This document shows positions 51,135-60,733 of a DNA stretch of 64,000 bases, in pieces (position 1 is the stretch's first letter; each line of letters begins with the position of its first letter). The stretch is from an uncultured Ruminococcus sp. Its GTDB lineage: Bacteria > Bacillota > Clostridia > Oscillospirales > Acutalibacteraceae. The translations under genes and the position numbers were made by a program. Under the pieces are notes generated by a model. It worked only from the letters and a program-made list of their open reading frames with translations. It searched no databases and was not told where the DNA came from. The stretch spans positions 1 through 64,000 of the forward strand of contig CAJFNC010000007.1 of assembly GCA_904393835.1 (NCBI GenBank). The letters run 5' to 3'.

Positions 51135-52670
51135 AAATCTGTTATATATTGTTTCAATTAATCCGGCTGCAAATTTTTGGATAACTGTCACATCGCTTAC
51201 ATTCACTTCGCCGTCACCGTTTGCATCAGCTACCGCCTTCTGCTCAGTGGTAAATTCCACACTGCCTGCTATTCCCTTTTGTATCAACGTAGCGTCGTTT
51301 ATACTTATTTCATTATCGCCGTTTACATCACCTGTCAAGGCTCCCGATGCGCCGAGAGCAACAAATTTTATGCCGTATTCCTTGGCATATTTTTCAGCGG
51401 CAGTATTTTTATAGCCGTATATAACTGACAGATAATAAATGTTAAAAGCGTCCTCTTCAATTGTCGTTACCCCTGCGGGAACAGTTACACTGTCAATGGT
51501 ACTTCCGTGAAATGCATATTCTTTAATTGTATCAACGCTGTCTGGAACAGTATATCCTGAGCTCTCCTTACCGCACGGATACTGTATAAGCACGGTTTTA
51601 GTCTTATTAAACAGTACGCCGTCCTTCGATGAATAATTCTTGTTCGTGCTATCGACGTCTATGCTTTTCATATTGTCGCAATAATTAAATGCATAATCGC
51701 CGATTGAGGTCACGGTATAGGGGATTTTTATACTTTTAATTCCGTCGCTGTTGTAAAATGCGCTTTCTTCGATTTCAACTACACCGATAGGAATAGTCAA
51801 ACTGCTTAAATTATTGCATTGGTAAAATGCTAAGCTTTTAATTGTTTTTACGCTGCTCGGAATCGAATAACTTGTATTATTTTTATTGCATGGGTACGTG
51901 ATAAGTTCGGTTTTAGTCTTGTTAAACAGCACCCCGTCCTGTGATGAATAATTCTTGTTTTTGCTGTCAACACTTATACTTTTCATCATGTCGCAATAAA
52001 GAACCATGTCATCTCCGATTTCCTCAACGCTTGCCGGAATTATAAGACTTTGCAGGGAATTGCAGAACATAAAAGCTTTTTTGCCTATTGTTTTTATTCC
52101 GTTTTCAAGCGTTACACTTTTCAGTTTTTCGCAATAAGCAAACGCGCTTCTGCCTATTGATTTTACACTTCCGGGAATTGTTATGCTCGACAGGCTTATG
52201 CAGTCATTGAAAGCAGAGTCTCCTATTGAAGTCAGTCTGTCGGGAAGCGTTATGCTTTGCAGTTTTTCGCAGTAATTGAAAGCATAATCTCCTATTGATG
52301 TCAAACTATCGGGAAGCGTTACGCTTACCAGATTTTCACATCTGCCAAAGGCTTCGTGCCCTATAGAGGTTACGCCCTCCGGTATAGTTACATATTTTAT
52401 GTCTTTACATTGAAGGAAGCACAAAGATCCGATTTGGGTCACTTTTTTGCCGTCAAGTGTACTCGGAATTTGAAGCGATGTATCACTTCCATGGTAGCCG
52501 GATAAAAATACCGTACCGTCATCAAGCGCCTTGTAGTCAAAGTCACCTGAGGTATAGGTGTAGGTTGCCGCCTCAACCTTAAGCGTACCTGTAGATGCAA
52601 GCGGCAGGCTTACAGCAGAAAACACTGCAAGTGCAGAACAGATAACTGCCAAAATTTTGTTCTTTTTCAT
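51123..52670 (-). CDS. Secreted BspA-type leucine-rich repeat protein with C-terminal dockerin (copy 1)
   Basis: A 515-residue exported protein. Signal peptide about 1-35 (SALAVFSAVSLPLASTGTLK, then VEAA). About fifteen BspA-type repeats from residue 70 to 435 (VTSIGDYAFNYCEKLQSITL is typical), interrupted twice by a KNYSSQDGVLFNKTKTELI-type insert that occurs in many BspA proteins. The cap YGYKNTAAEKYAKEYGIKF precedes a dockerin (about 446-505) with two Ca-binding repeats, GDVNGDNEISINDATLIQKG and DANGDGEVNVSDVTVIQKF. The dockerin would plug the protein into a cohesin-bearing scaffold. The copy at 52800 is a close paralogue. Confidence 0.92.
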   Translation of the reverse strand: MKKNKILAVICSALAVFSAVSLPLASTGTLKVEAATYTYTSGDFDYKALDDGTVFLSGYHGSDTSLQIPSTLDGKKVTQIGSLCFLQCKDIKYVTIPEGVTSIGHEAFGRCENLVSVTLPDSLTSIGDYAFNYCEKLQSITLPDRLTSIGDSAFNDCISLSSITIPGSVKSIGRSAFAYCEKLKSVTLENGIKTIGKKAFMFCNSLQSLIIPASVEEIGDDMVLYCDMMKSISVDSKNKNYSSQDGVLFNKTKTELITYPCNKNNTSYSIPSSVKTIKSLAFYQCNNLSSLTIPIGVVEIEESAFYNSDGIKSIKIPYTVTSIGDYAFNYCDNMKSIDVDSTNKNYSSKDGVLFNKTKTVLIQYPCGKESSGYTVPDSVDTIKEYAFHGSTIDSVTVPAGVTTIEEDAFNIYYLSVIYGYKNTAAEKYAKEYGIKFVALGASGALTGDVNGDNEISINDATLIQKGIAGSVEFTTEQKAVADANGDGEVNVSDVTVIQKFAAGLIETIYNRFKRV

Positions 52671-52767
52671 AATATTACTCCTCAGATTTATTTTTAGAAT
52701 CTTGCAAAAGTATTATATAAAATTACTGATATATTTATTTAAACAGACGTGCTTCAGACATTCAAGC

Positions 52768-52790
52768 AAAAGGTGCGTTACCGCACTTTT
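52768..52790 (-). terminator. Terminator between the two dockerin-LRR genes
   Basis: AAAAGTGCG and CGCACCTTTT pair around GTAA, directly past the stop of copy 2. Confidence 0.75.
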
Positions 52791-52799
52791 AAGTCTGCT

Positions 52800-54260
52800 T
52801 TATATTGATTGTATCAAGCCTATTGAAAATTCCTGAATAGTTGTTGCGTCCAGTATATCTACTTTTCCGTCATAATTCACGTCTGCGGCAAGCGTCTGTT
52901 CTATAGTAAATTTCATAGCTCCTACAATAGCCTTTTGAACACGGACAGCGTCGTTTATGTTAATTTTACCGTCGCCGTTTATGTCTCCCGCAACGATATT
53001 TTCTGTACTGAGAGCTGTAAATTTTATGTCGTTTTTATCGGCGTACTGCTCTGCCACAGTACCTGTATAACCGTAAATTATTGACAGCTTTCCTCCTCTA
53101 AAAGCGTCGGAGCCGATACCTTTTATTCCGGCGGGAATAACTACTCTGTCCAAACAACCGACATCACGAAATGCTTCGCCATTTATTAATACTACACTGT
53201 TCGGGACAATGTAACTAATATTCTCTTTGCCGCCGGGGTATTGCATAAGCACGGTTTTATCCTTGTTAAACAACACGCCTTCCGCCGATACAAAATTTTT
53301 GTTTTTACTGTCAACTGCTATGCTTTTAAGGCTGTCACAGGCGGCAAACGCATAATAACCTATTGAAGTTACGGTATAAGGAATTGTGACGCTCCTTAAG
53401 CTGTCATTATTATAAAATACGCTTTCTCCGATTTTAACAACGCCTGTCGGAATTGTCACATTACGCAGGGCACAGCAATTTTTAAACGCCATCGTTTTAA
53501 TCGTTTTTACTTTGCCGGGAATTGAATAGCTGATATTATTTTTACTGCACGGATATGTGATAAGTTCGGTTTTATCCTTGTTAAAAAGCACGCCCTCCCG
53601 TGATGAATAATTTCTGTTTTTGCCGTCAACATTTATACTTTTCAGACTGTCGCAATCAATAAACATATAATCTTCCATTGTTTCAACACTTTCGGGGATT
53701 GTTATTGTTTGCAAAGACTTGCAACCTACAAAAGCATTTTTGTTTATTGTTTTTATGCCGTTTTTAAGCGTTATGCTTTGCAGCTTTTTACAATAGCGAA
53801 AAGCTTCGCTGTCTATTAATGTTACACTGCCGGGAATTGCAATACTCGACAGGCTCTCGCAACCATAAAAAGCAGACGCCCCTATTGAGGTCAGGCGGTC
53901 GGGAAGTGCGATGTTTGCCAAATTTTTACACCACAAAAATGCATGATCGTCTATCGAGGTTACGCCGTTAGGTATGGTTACATCTTTTACGATATTGCAA
54001 AAACTAAAAGCATTTTTCCCTATTTTGGTCACCTTTTTGCCGTCAATGATGCTCGGGATTTGAAGTGATGAATCATTTCCTACATATTTGGAAACAGATA
54101 CAGTTCCGTCATCAAGAACATTGTATTTATAATCGCCTGAGATACAGGTATCGGTTGCCGCCTCAACCTTAAGTGCACCTGTTGATGCAAGCGGCAGACT
54201 TACAGCTGAAAATACTGCAAGCGCCGAGCAAATAACTGCCAAAATTTTGTTCTTTTTCAT
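52800..54260 (-). CDS. Secreted BspA-type leucine-rich repeat protein with C-terminal dockerin (copy 2)
   Basis: A 486-residue paralogue of the preceding gene. The first 34 residues are identical but for one (ALKVEAA for TLKVEAA), while the repeats have drifted more. The repeat region runs from about 70 to 405, with the same two inserts (KNRNYSSREGVLFNKDKTEL). The cap is YGYTGTAAEQYADKNDIKF-like, and the dockerin at about 418-480 reads GDINGDGKININDAVRVQKA and DVNYDGKVDILDATTIQEF. The start at 54260 has GAGGAGTAATATT; a longer frame to 54365 would run through the promoter. An early tandem duplication is likely. Confidence 0.92.
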   Translation of the reverse strand: MKKNKILAVICSALAVFSAVSLPLASTGALKVEAATDTCISGDYKYNVLDDGTVSVSKYVGNDSSLQIPSIIDGKKVTKIGKNAFSFCNIVKDVTIPNGVTSIDDHAFLWCKNLANIALPDRLTSIGASAFYGCESLSSIAIPGSVTLIDSEAFRYCKKLQSITLKNGIKTINKNAFVGCKSLQTITIPESVETMEDYMFIDCDSLKSINVDGKNRNYSSREGVLFNKDKTELITYPCSKNNISYSIPGKVKTIKTMAFKNCCALRNVTIPTGVVKIGESVFYNNDSLRSVTIPYTVTSIGYYAFAACDSLKSIAVDSKNKNFVSAEGVLFNKDKTVLMQYPGGKENISYIVPNSVVLINGEAFRDVGCLDRVVIPAGIKGIGSDAFRGGKLSIIYGYTGTVAEQYADKNDIKFTALSTENIVAGDINGDGKININDAVRVQKAIVGAMKFTIEQTLAADVNYDGKVDILDATTIQEFSIGLIQSI

Positions 54261-54299
54261 AATATTACTCCTCTTTATTATGTTAATGAGTCGAAAGTA

Positions 54300-54328
54300 A
54301 TTATACAATATTTGTTTATATTTTGCAA
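54300..54328 (-). promoter_or_regulatory. Promoter of dockerin-LRR copy 2
   Basis: Leftward TTGCAA-N17-TATAAT, 40 bases before the start at 54260. It lies inside the apparent upstream extension of the frame, which supports the shorter start. Confidence 0.6.
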
Positions 54329-54366
54329 TAGCTTCCAAAATTTTTTGCAAATGATTGTTTCTCATA

Positions 54367-54397
54367 AAAAAGTCCGCAGAAAAATCTGCGGACTTTT
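54367..54397 (-). terminator. Terminator of the dockerin-bearing pullulanase
   Basis: AAAAGTCCGCAGA and TCTGCGGACTTTTT pair perfectly around TTTT (minus strand), with a T run behind. Confidence 0.9.
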
Positions 54398-54410
54398 TAA
54401 TAATATCAGA

Positions 54411-57400
54411 TTATTCTATTGTAACCTGACTTGCTATCGGAGCATCGGGGTTAGTATCCGGATTATCTGTGTAGAATGTAAGGTATGTGCCGCCCGAAAC
54501 AGCCGCATCATTGATTACAACCCACATTTCATTATCTACAAATCCCTTGTAGTCAATTGTCTGTGTAGCGCCATTGTTAGATACAATAACATTGTATATA
54601 CCTGCACCTCTGTAAGTGAAGCCATAGTCATACCATCCGTCTCCATCTTCATCAGTAGCAGCAACACCGGGCCATACAGCTGAATCGTCAGGAGTATAGT
54701 TGCCCTTGTCTACACCATTAAGGTCTGAACCCCAAATCCAAAGCGTAGGAGCCCAGGTAAGTGAACCGTTGTGCTTAAAGTGGAGATTTATATCAAGACT
54801 TGACGGAACGTAATAGTAGTTAATTTCCATTGAATTGGAATAAGGAATCACACCTGAAGCGTTTGCAGGATATTTTGATTCATCAATACCATAACCAACT
54901 ACCTTGAAATCTTTTGTTGAATACTCAGAACCTACTCTGCCGGTAATTGTTTCCGAAGCTGTAAGCTTCTGCTGTTCGCCGTTTTCATCTGTATAGTAAT
55001 GATTTACCGTTATTGTACCTGTTGATACGGGATATTCTGCAAGATGTTTGCCGAGCATTGATGCGTCTTCAACTGTAACAGCGCCGTCATAGTTAAGATC
55101 TAACTTTGACGTATCAACAGAATCATCAGAGATGATACCTGCAACATATTTCTGAATCTCAGAAACATCCATTACATTTACAATACCGTCGTTGTTAACA
55201 TCGGCATTCTTAAGAGACTCGGGAACATAGTCTGTGTAATAATAAGTAACATCCTTAGTATTTTCGGAGTAAACGCCTGTTTCGTCGCCTTCAATCTTAG
55301 TTACTACATATGTTTCGGGAACACCGGCGCTCGGAGATGTTTGGTAACCTGTACCTGCTGTGCCCTGAAGTACTACTGAATCGTCGAGTTTTGTATCTGT
55401 GGGCTCATACATATAATGTACAACTACTTTGCCCATATTTGATTTAATGCCGGCTGATTCGTAGCCTGCCTTATCAACTGCAACTATTGCCGAATATGCA
55501 GGAACTGTGAAAGTTGATCCCTGAACCTCGCCGAGAGAATCAAGACCTGCTGCTTCATTGTTGGCAAGAATTACCCAATCGGTTACCTCTGTATCTTTAA
55601 GGGTAATTTCTGCTTCGGTTGAAGCGCTGTTATAAAGAACAGCCATTTTATTCCATTCACCCTGCTGGTCATTTGTAATTGTGAATGAAACCTGGTTGGA
55701 AAGTGTTGTAAGGCTGTTTGTAAAGTTAAATGCCGAGGAGTATGTGTTGTCCATACATGTCAAAGGAGTAAACGCCGATTTAATCTGCATCATACCCTTG
55801 TAGTAAGAAATTACATCAGCATAATCAACAACATTCTGCCACTTAATCATATTAAGTGTAGCCGGTGACTTGTAGCTGTTTGTATCGCCGTCTTTGCTGC
55901 GGCACATTTCCTCACCTGCAAGAGTAAATGAAATGCCCTGAGAAGTATAAACAATAGCACCCGCAAGCTTATTCATCTTAACTGCGTCAGCATTTCTTAC
56001 ACCATAATCCGCAAGTCCTGTTGAACCGAGAATCTGGTCATATAAAGTAGCATTATCGTGGCAAGCTGCGTAAGTGATACACTGTGAAGGAGCATTGGCT
56101 TTCCACTTGTTTGTACCTACTGTGTTAGCGCGGATACCGTATGAGATGTCTTTTGCCGATGTCTTAGCACCCTGTACAAATCCCTGGTTTGCAATGTTCA
56201 TGCAGTTGCCTTTGATGCCGTCACGGATACCGTCGTTAAATATTGCGATTCTGTCGTTAAGCATCTTAGCATTTGACTGAATTGAAGGATAGTACTTTGT
56301 GCCTGAACATGTATTTACAGGATGATATGAGTCACCGCCTGTCCAAGCTTCGCCCCACATTGTGATTCTGGGATCAACCTGATCAAGAGCATCTCTAATC
56401 ATATTCATTGTTTCAACGTCAAGAATACCCATAAGGTCAAAACGGAAACCGTCAACGTGATACTCGTTTACCCAGTAAAGGCAAGACTGAATCATATAAT
56501 CTCTGTACATTGCACGTTCGGAAGCACACTCGTTGCCGCAACCTGAACCATTAGAGAATGTACCTGAGCTTGTCATTCTGTAATAGTAGTTTGGAACAGT
56601 TGCCTGGAAACAGGAATTTGTTGAATATGTATGGTTGTAAACAACGTCCATTACAACGGAAATACCGGCATCGTGGAGAGCCTGGATCATTTCTTTACAT
56701 TCTTTAATTCTTACATTACCGTCATATGGATTTGTTGAATATGAACCTTCGGGAACGTTGTAGTTCTGAGGATCATAACCCCAGTTAAACTGAGAATCGT
56801 CTCCGGCTTCATTTACCGATTCAAAGTCGTAGAACGGGGTAATCTGTACTGTTGTAATACCAAGTTCTTTGAGGTAATCAATACCTGTTGAAATTTTACC
56901 TTCGCCGTTTAAAGTAGTTCCCGTTTCGGTGAAAGCAGTAAATTTACCTCTGTTCTCTTCTGAAATACCCGATGCTGGGTCATATGAGAAGTCCTTTACG
57001 TGAATTTCCCATACTGATGAATCAGTTGACTGCTCAAGAAGTACGTGTTTATCGTTTTCCCAACCTTCAGGGTCTGTTGAGTCAAGGTCACATACCATTG
57101 AGCGCTTGCCGTTTACACCTGTTGCAACGGAATAAACGTCCTGAGTTTCTGTTGTTGTAGTTGCAGTACCTGTTGTGTTTTCGGCAGTGATTGTGTAGGT
57201 GTAGTAAGTATTTTTAATATCACCTTCAACTGTGCCTGTCCACACGCCTGTCCACTTACCGTCTTCTTCAAGTTTGGTAAGTTCAAGCGTTCCGAGGTCT
57301 TTTGCGCCCTCTTCATCATCTGAACCTGTTGCATAGCGGTTGAGCACAACTTTTGTTGCAGTAGGCGCCCAAACCTTAAATGTTGTGGATTCAGGTGAAT

Positions 57401-57599
57401 ATGAAGCACCTAAATCGCCCTTTGTATATGCGTATTCATTGTCGATAGCTTCGCTTGCCTGCGAATAAACTGTATTAACACCATAATCGCCGGCACCGAC
57501 TTCGTTGTCAGCAACAGCTGCAAATGAAGTCACAATACTCGATGAAGCAATCATACAAAGAGCAAGAACAGCAGAAACAAGTTTCTTTGAAGTTCTCAT
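54411..57599 (-). CDS. Secreted type I pullulanase (GH13) with internal dockerin and starch-binding module
   Basis: A 1062-residue debranching enzyme that cuts alpha-1,6 links. Order: signal peptide 1-28; CBM48 about 60-140; GH13 about 195-620 with the pullulanase signature WGYDPQNYNVPEGSYSTNP, nucleophile D388 (DGFRFDLMG), acid/base E417 (MWGEAWTGG) and D515 (ACHDN); all-beta end to about 715; MucBP domain about 723-790; dockerin about 797-857 (DVNNDGIVNVMDVSEIQKYV, DLNYDGAVTVEDASMLGKHL); second MucBP about 860-932; a CBM26-like starch-binding module about 935-1048 (WIWGSDLNGVDKGNY). Dockerins are more often terminal. TAAGGAGGATAAAATT precedes the ATG. Confidence 0.94.
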   Translation of the reverse strand: MRTSKKLVSAVLALCMIASSSIVTSFAAVADNEVGAGDYGVNTVYSQASEAIDNEYAYTKGDLGASYSPESTTFKVWAPTATKVVLNRYATGSDDEEGAKDLGTLELTKLEEDGKWTGVWTGTVEGDIKNTYYTYTITAENTTGTATTTTETQDVYSVATGVNGKRSMVCDLDSTDPEGWENDKHVLLEQSTDSSVWEIHVKDFSYDPASGISEENRGKFTAFTETGTTLNGEGKISTGIDYLKELGITTVQITPFYDFESVNEAGDDSQFNWGYDPQNYNVPEGSYSTNPYDGNVRIKECKEMIQALHDAGISVVMDVVYNHTYSTNSCFQATVPNYYYRMTSSGTFSNGSGCGNECASERAMYRDYMIQSCLYWVNEYHVDGFRFDLMGILDVETMNMIRDALDQVDPRITMWGEAWTGGDSYHPVNTCSGTKYYPSIQSNAKMLNDRIAIFNDGIRDGIKGNCMNIANQGFVQGAKTSAKDISYGIRANTVGTNKWKANAPSQCITYAACHDNATLYDQILGSTGLADYGVRNADAVKMNKLAGAIVYTSQGISFTLAGEEMCRSKDGDTNSYKSPATLNMIKWQNVVDYADVISYYKGMMQIKSAFTPLTCMDNTYSSAFNFTNSLTTLSNQVSFTITNDQQGEWNKMAVLYNSASTEAEITLKDTEVTDWVILANNEAAGLDSLGEVQGSTFTVPAYSAIVAVDKAGYESAGIKSNMGKVVVHYMYEPTDTKLDDSVVLQGTAGTGYQTSPSAGVPETYVVTKIEGDETGVYSENTKDVTYYYTDYVPESLKNADVNNDGIVNVMDVSEIQKYVAGIISDDSVDTSKLDLNYDGAVTVEDASMLGKHLAEYPVSTGTITVNHYYTDENGEQQKLTASETITGRVGSEYSTKDFKVVGYGIDESKYPANASGVIPYSNSMEINYYYVPSSLDINLHFKHNGSLTWAPTLWIWGSDLNGVDKGNYTPDDSAVWPGVAATDEDGDGWYDYGFTYRGAGIYNVIVSNNGATQTIDYKGFVDNEMWVVINDAAVSGGTYLTFYTDNPDTNPDAPIASQVTIE

Positions 57600-57651
57600 A
57601 ATTTTATCCTCCTTAATATTTATAATTATTCCTCAACGGAAATAACTGACA

Positions 57652-60504
57652 TTATTCGTCTATATCAAGATTATCGGCAAATTTTTTGCGTTTTGAATAT
57701 CTTGAATAGAAAACCGAAGCTATACACAATGCTAAAATTAAGCCTGTGCCGATATAAATGTATATTAATACATCTTTAAGCGGATCCGGTTCGCTTGAAT
57801 ACGAAAACAACACGTTAATTTCACCTGTTTCAAATTGACCGGATGCGTTGTCGGGAATTTCTACAAGGGTCATATCCTCATACTCATTAGCCGGTGCGTC
57901 ATAGGTCTCTCCCGCCTTGCCGGTAAGGGTTTTGGTTTCAATAACCTTTCCCGAGTCATTCATATAAATAATGTTTACCTTGCACTCTGATTTGTCGGAA
58001 TCTCCGGTAACTCGTGTATATTTGTACTCTACTGTTATATCCTTTGAACCGACTTTTCCTGCTCCGTTATTCGGCAAACTGTCAAGCACAAGCTCATAAT
58101 TTTCAATTGACGGAATTTCCGGAGTATAATACTGCTGACCCTCTCTGTTTTTTACAGCATAAGAATCAGCAAGCTCACTGCCGTTTGTATCGTCAACAAA
58201 TTTAAAGGTAACAGTTGCGGTTTTACCGTCAAATTCTTCAACGTAAACATTTGCCTTTAATACAGAATCGGTAAACATTCCCTGAGTGTCTCCGCTTGAA
58301 CTTTTAACATCATAATTGAGTGATGAGGCTAAATCGCTAATATCATAATCCTGACCGATTTCACCTGAAACTGCCTGCTTTTTTATAAGCTCTTTGGATT
58401 CGTTATCGTAATAATTTACAAGAACAACGCCCTCGGTATCGGTTATATTTGCTGTATTATAGCTGTCTTTATCAACCATAATAACCGCAGAGTGCGCGGC
58501 TATTTTAATTTTATTGTTAACCTCACCGAGATTTCTTAATCCAGCTGTTTCTTCATCTGCAATTTTTATCCAGCTGCCTGAAACATCTACCGACTGTGCC
58601 TCTTCGCCGCCGTTAAATACAATACAAAGCTTATTCCATTTTCCGCTTTCTGTATTATTGATTACATAACCTGTAACGCCCTTTGGAACATCTTCAATAG
58701 CTTCAAGGCTTTTAGCGCTTTTATCCGTGCTGTCAGACAAAGCCGCAAAATTTTCTCTGATTTTTATAAGTCCTCGATAGTACTCTATTATGTCACTGTA
58801 ATTATCAAGGTTTGTCCAATCAATCATATTCTCTTCTCTGCTTGAAGAGAAAGAATTTTCGTCGCCGTCTTTGCTTCTGGCAAATTCTTCACCTGCCAGC
58901 ATAAACGGGATACCCTGAGAAGTTATCACAATTGCGCCTGCAAGTTTATTCATTGCAACAAGGTCTTCGTAGCGCTTTCTGTACTCGCTGTCTCTGCCGT
59001 AAACGGAATCGACAAGTTTATCATAAAGACAAAGGTTGTCATGACACGAAGCGTAGGTTACGCACTGAGTAGGTACATTTGCCCAACCCATATTTGACTG
59101 ACCTGCAATACCGATTTTGAGATTTGCGCGTCTGTCACCGCTTTGTACAAAGCCCTTATCTGTGCCGCCGGTGCTTCCCTTAATTGCATCCCTTATGGTA
59201 TCGTCAAAAGCTCCTATTCTTGAACTGAGCTTTTTCAAATTATTCTGGTTTGCCATTACAGTGCCGGAATCGCAGTTTGTAGGCATATCCCAGGCTTCGC
59301 CGTACATAATAATCTTTTTTCCGCTGCCGTCTTCATACAAATTATCAAGAGCCTCTCTGATTGTATTCATTGTAGTTACATCATGCAAGCCCATTAAGTC
59401 GAAACGAAAACCGTCTATGTGATATTCCTTTGCCCAGTAGGTAACGGAATCCACCATATACTTTCTGAACATCTTGTGCTCTGACGCTGTATCGTTACCG
59501 CAGCCCGAGCCGTTTGAAAATGTTCCGTCGGAATTCATTCTGTAATAGTAGTTCGGTACTGTGTACTGGAACCACGAATCGGTTGAATATGTGTGGTTAA
59601 ACACAACGTCCATAATAACGCCGATTCCTGCATTATGCAGTGCCTGAATCATCTGCTTACATTCTTTAATTCTTACGTTTCCGTCATAAGGATTGGTAGA
59701 ATAGGAACCTTCGGGGCAATTGTAGTTTACGGGATCATAACCCCAGTTGTACTGCTCATTTATATCTTTGCTTTCATCAACCGAGCCAAAATCGTAAAAC
59801 GGCATAATCTGAACATATTTTACGCCGAGTTTTTTCAGGTAATCTATGCAGGTAGAAGTATTTCCCTGAATACCGTTTACCGTAGTACCTTCTTCGGTAA
59901 AAGCGAGGAATTTTCCCCTGTATTTTTCCGAAACGCCGCTTGATTCAGAAGATGAAAAGTCCGCAACCGAAACCTCCCATACAGAAGCATCGGTCTGATT
60001 TTCAACAAGAATATGCGTATCGTCTTCCCATCCTTCAGGGTTTGTTGACGACAAATCGACAATCATACTTCTGTTACCGTTTACGCCGCAAGCTTTTGCG
60101 TAAATATCTGCCGTTTCTTTTACTGTGTCGCCCTGTTTAACGGAATATGTGTAATATTTTCCCGCAAGGTCACCGTTAATTGTTGTTGACCATACGCCTG
60201 TTTTTTTATCAAGAGTAAGCGCTTTTGTTTCTATTGAGCCCTTATCGCCTTCGCTGTCACTTCCGTGCTCAAACAAGTTAACATTTACACTTTTCGCATT
60301 CGGCGACCACACCTTGAAAGTAGTACCTTTTTGGGTATAAGTCGCACCGAGGTCATTGCCCGAATAAGCGGTTTGATCAAGTTTTGCCGCATAAGCCTGA
60401 TAATCTGTTTCTTTTTTAGCGGATGCCGCCGAAGTCTCTGAAACGCACATTGAGCCAATAATCATAAATGCCAAAACCCCTGTTAATAATCTTTTTAAAT
60501 GCAA
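57652..60504 (-). CDS. Membrane-anchored type I pullulanase (GH13)
   Basis: A 950-residue paralogue of the preceding enzyme. Signal peptide about 1-27; CBM48 about 48-125; GH13 about 175-610 with WGYDPVNYNCPEGSYSTNP, nucleophile D369 and acid/base E403; beta domain to about 690; then three MucBP-like units (about 695-765, 768-840, 845-905) as a stalk; one membrane helix about 912-935 (VLIYIYIGTGLILALCIAS) and a basic cytoplasmic tail (SRYSKRKK). No LPXTG, dockerin or starch-binding module of the CBM26 type is seen. The start is TTG behind AGGAGGCAG. It lies 52 bases before its paralogue and is likely co-transcribed. Confidence 0.93.
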   Translation of the reverse strand: MHLKRLLTGVLAFMIIGSMCVSETSAASAKKETDYQAYAAKLDQTAYSGNDLGATYTQKGTTFKVWSPNAKSVNVNLFEHGSDSEGDKGSIETKALTLDKKTGVWSTTINGDLAGKYYTYSVKQGDTVKETADIYAKACGVNGNRSMIVDLSSTNPEGWEDDTHILVENQTDASVWEVSVADFSSSESSGVSEKYRGKFLAFTEEGTTVNGIQGNTSTCIDYLKKLGVKYVQIMPFYDFGSVDESKDINEQYNWGYDPVNYNCPEGSYSTNPYDGNVRIKECKQMIQALHNAGIGVIMDVVFNHTYSTDSWFQYTVPNYYYRMNSDGTFSNGSGCGNDTASEHKMFRKYMVDSVTYWAKEYHIDGFRFDLMGLHDVTTMNTIREALDNLYEDGSGKKIIMYGEAWDMPTNCDSGTVMANQNNLKKLSSRIGAFDDTIRDAIKGSTGGTDKGFVQSGDRRANLKIGIAGQSNMGWANVPTQCVTYASCHDNLCLYDKLVDSVYGRDSEYRKRYEDLVAMNKLAGAIVITSQGIPFMLAGEEFARSKDGDENSFSSSREENMIDWTNLDNYSDIIEYYRGLIKIRENFAALSDSTDKSAKSLEAIEDVPKGVTGYVINNTESGKWNKLCIVFNGGEEAQSVDVSGSWIKIADEETAGLRNLGEVNNKIKIAAHSAVIMVDKDSYNTANITDTEGVVLVNYYDNESKELIKKQAVSGEIGQDYDISDLASSLNYDVKSSSGDTQGMFTDSVLKANVYVEEFDGKTATVTFKFVDDTNGSELADSYAVKNREGQQYYTPEIPSIENYELVLDSLPNNGAGKVGSKDITVEYKYTRVTGDSDKSECKVNIIYMNDSGKVIETKTLTGKAGETYDAPANEYEDMTLVEIPDNASGQFETGEINVLFSYSSEPDPLKDVLIYIYIGTGLILALCIASVFYSRYSKRKKFADNLDIDE

Positions 60505-60684
60505 AAAACTGCCTCCTGACTAATTGCACTTTCTTTATTAATTCTATCACATTACCACATTGATTTTAATTCCAATTGAGAAAAATTTTTACAAAGACTG
60601 CTTTTAATTTGTAGAAAATATAATTAAATTTATGTGCATTTTGCCAGTTTTGCAGTTAATTTTACAGTAATATTTATATTTTTA

Positions 60685-60722
60685 CAAAAAACATCGTCGT
60701 ATTAATATCAGCGATGTTTTTT
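60685..60722 (-). terminator. Terminator of eno
   Basis: AAACATCG and CGATGTTT pair within A/T runs, extended by ATATTAAT in the loop; TTTTTTG follows on the minus strand. Confidence 0.75.
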
Positions 60723-60733
60723 GTCCTGTTAAT

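Noticed and set aside
51123..54260. Repeated DNA resembling a CRISPR or satellite array
   Set aside because: The periodicity comes from codons of leucine-rich repeats; unit sequence varies and no spacers exist.
57652..57760. LPXTG sorting signal at the end of the second pullulanase
   Set aside because: A membrane helix and basic tail are present, but no LPxTG-like pentapeptide precedes them and the tail is too long.
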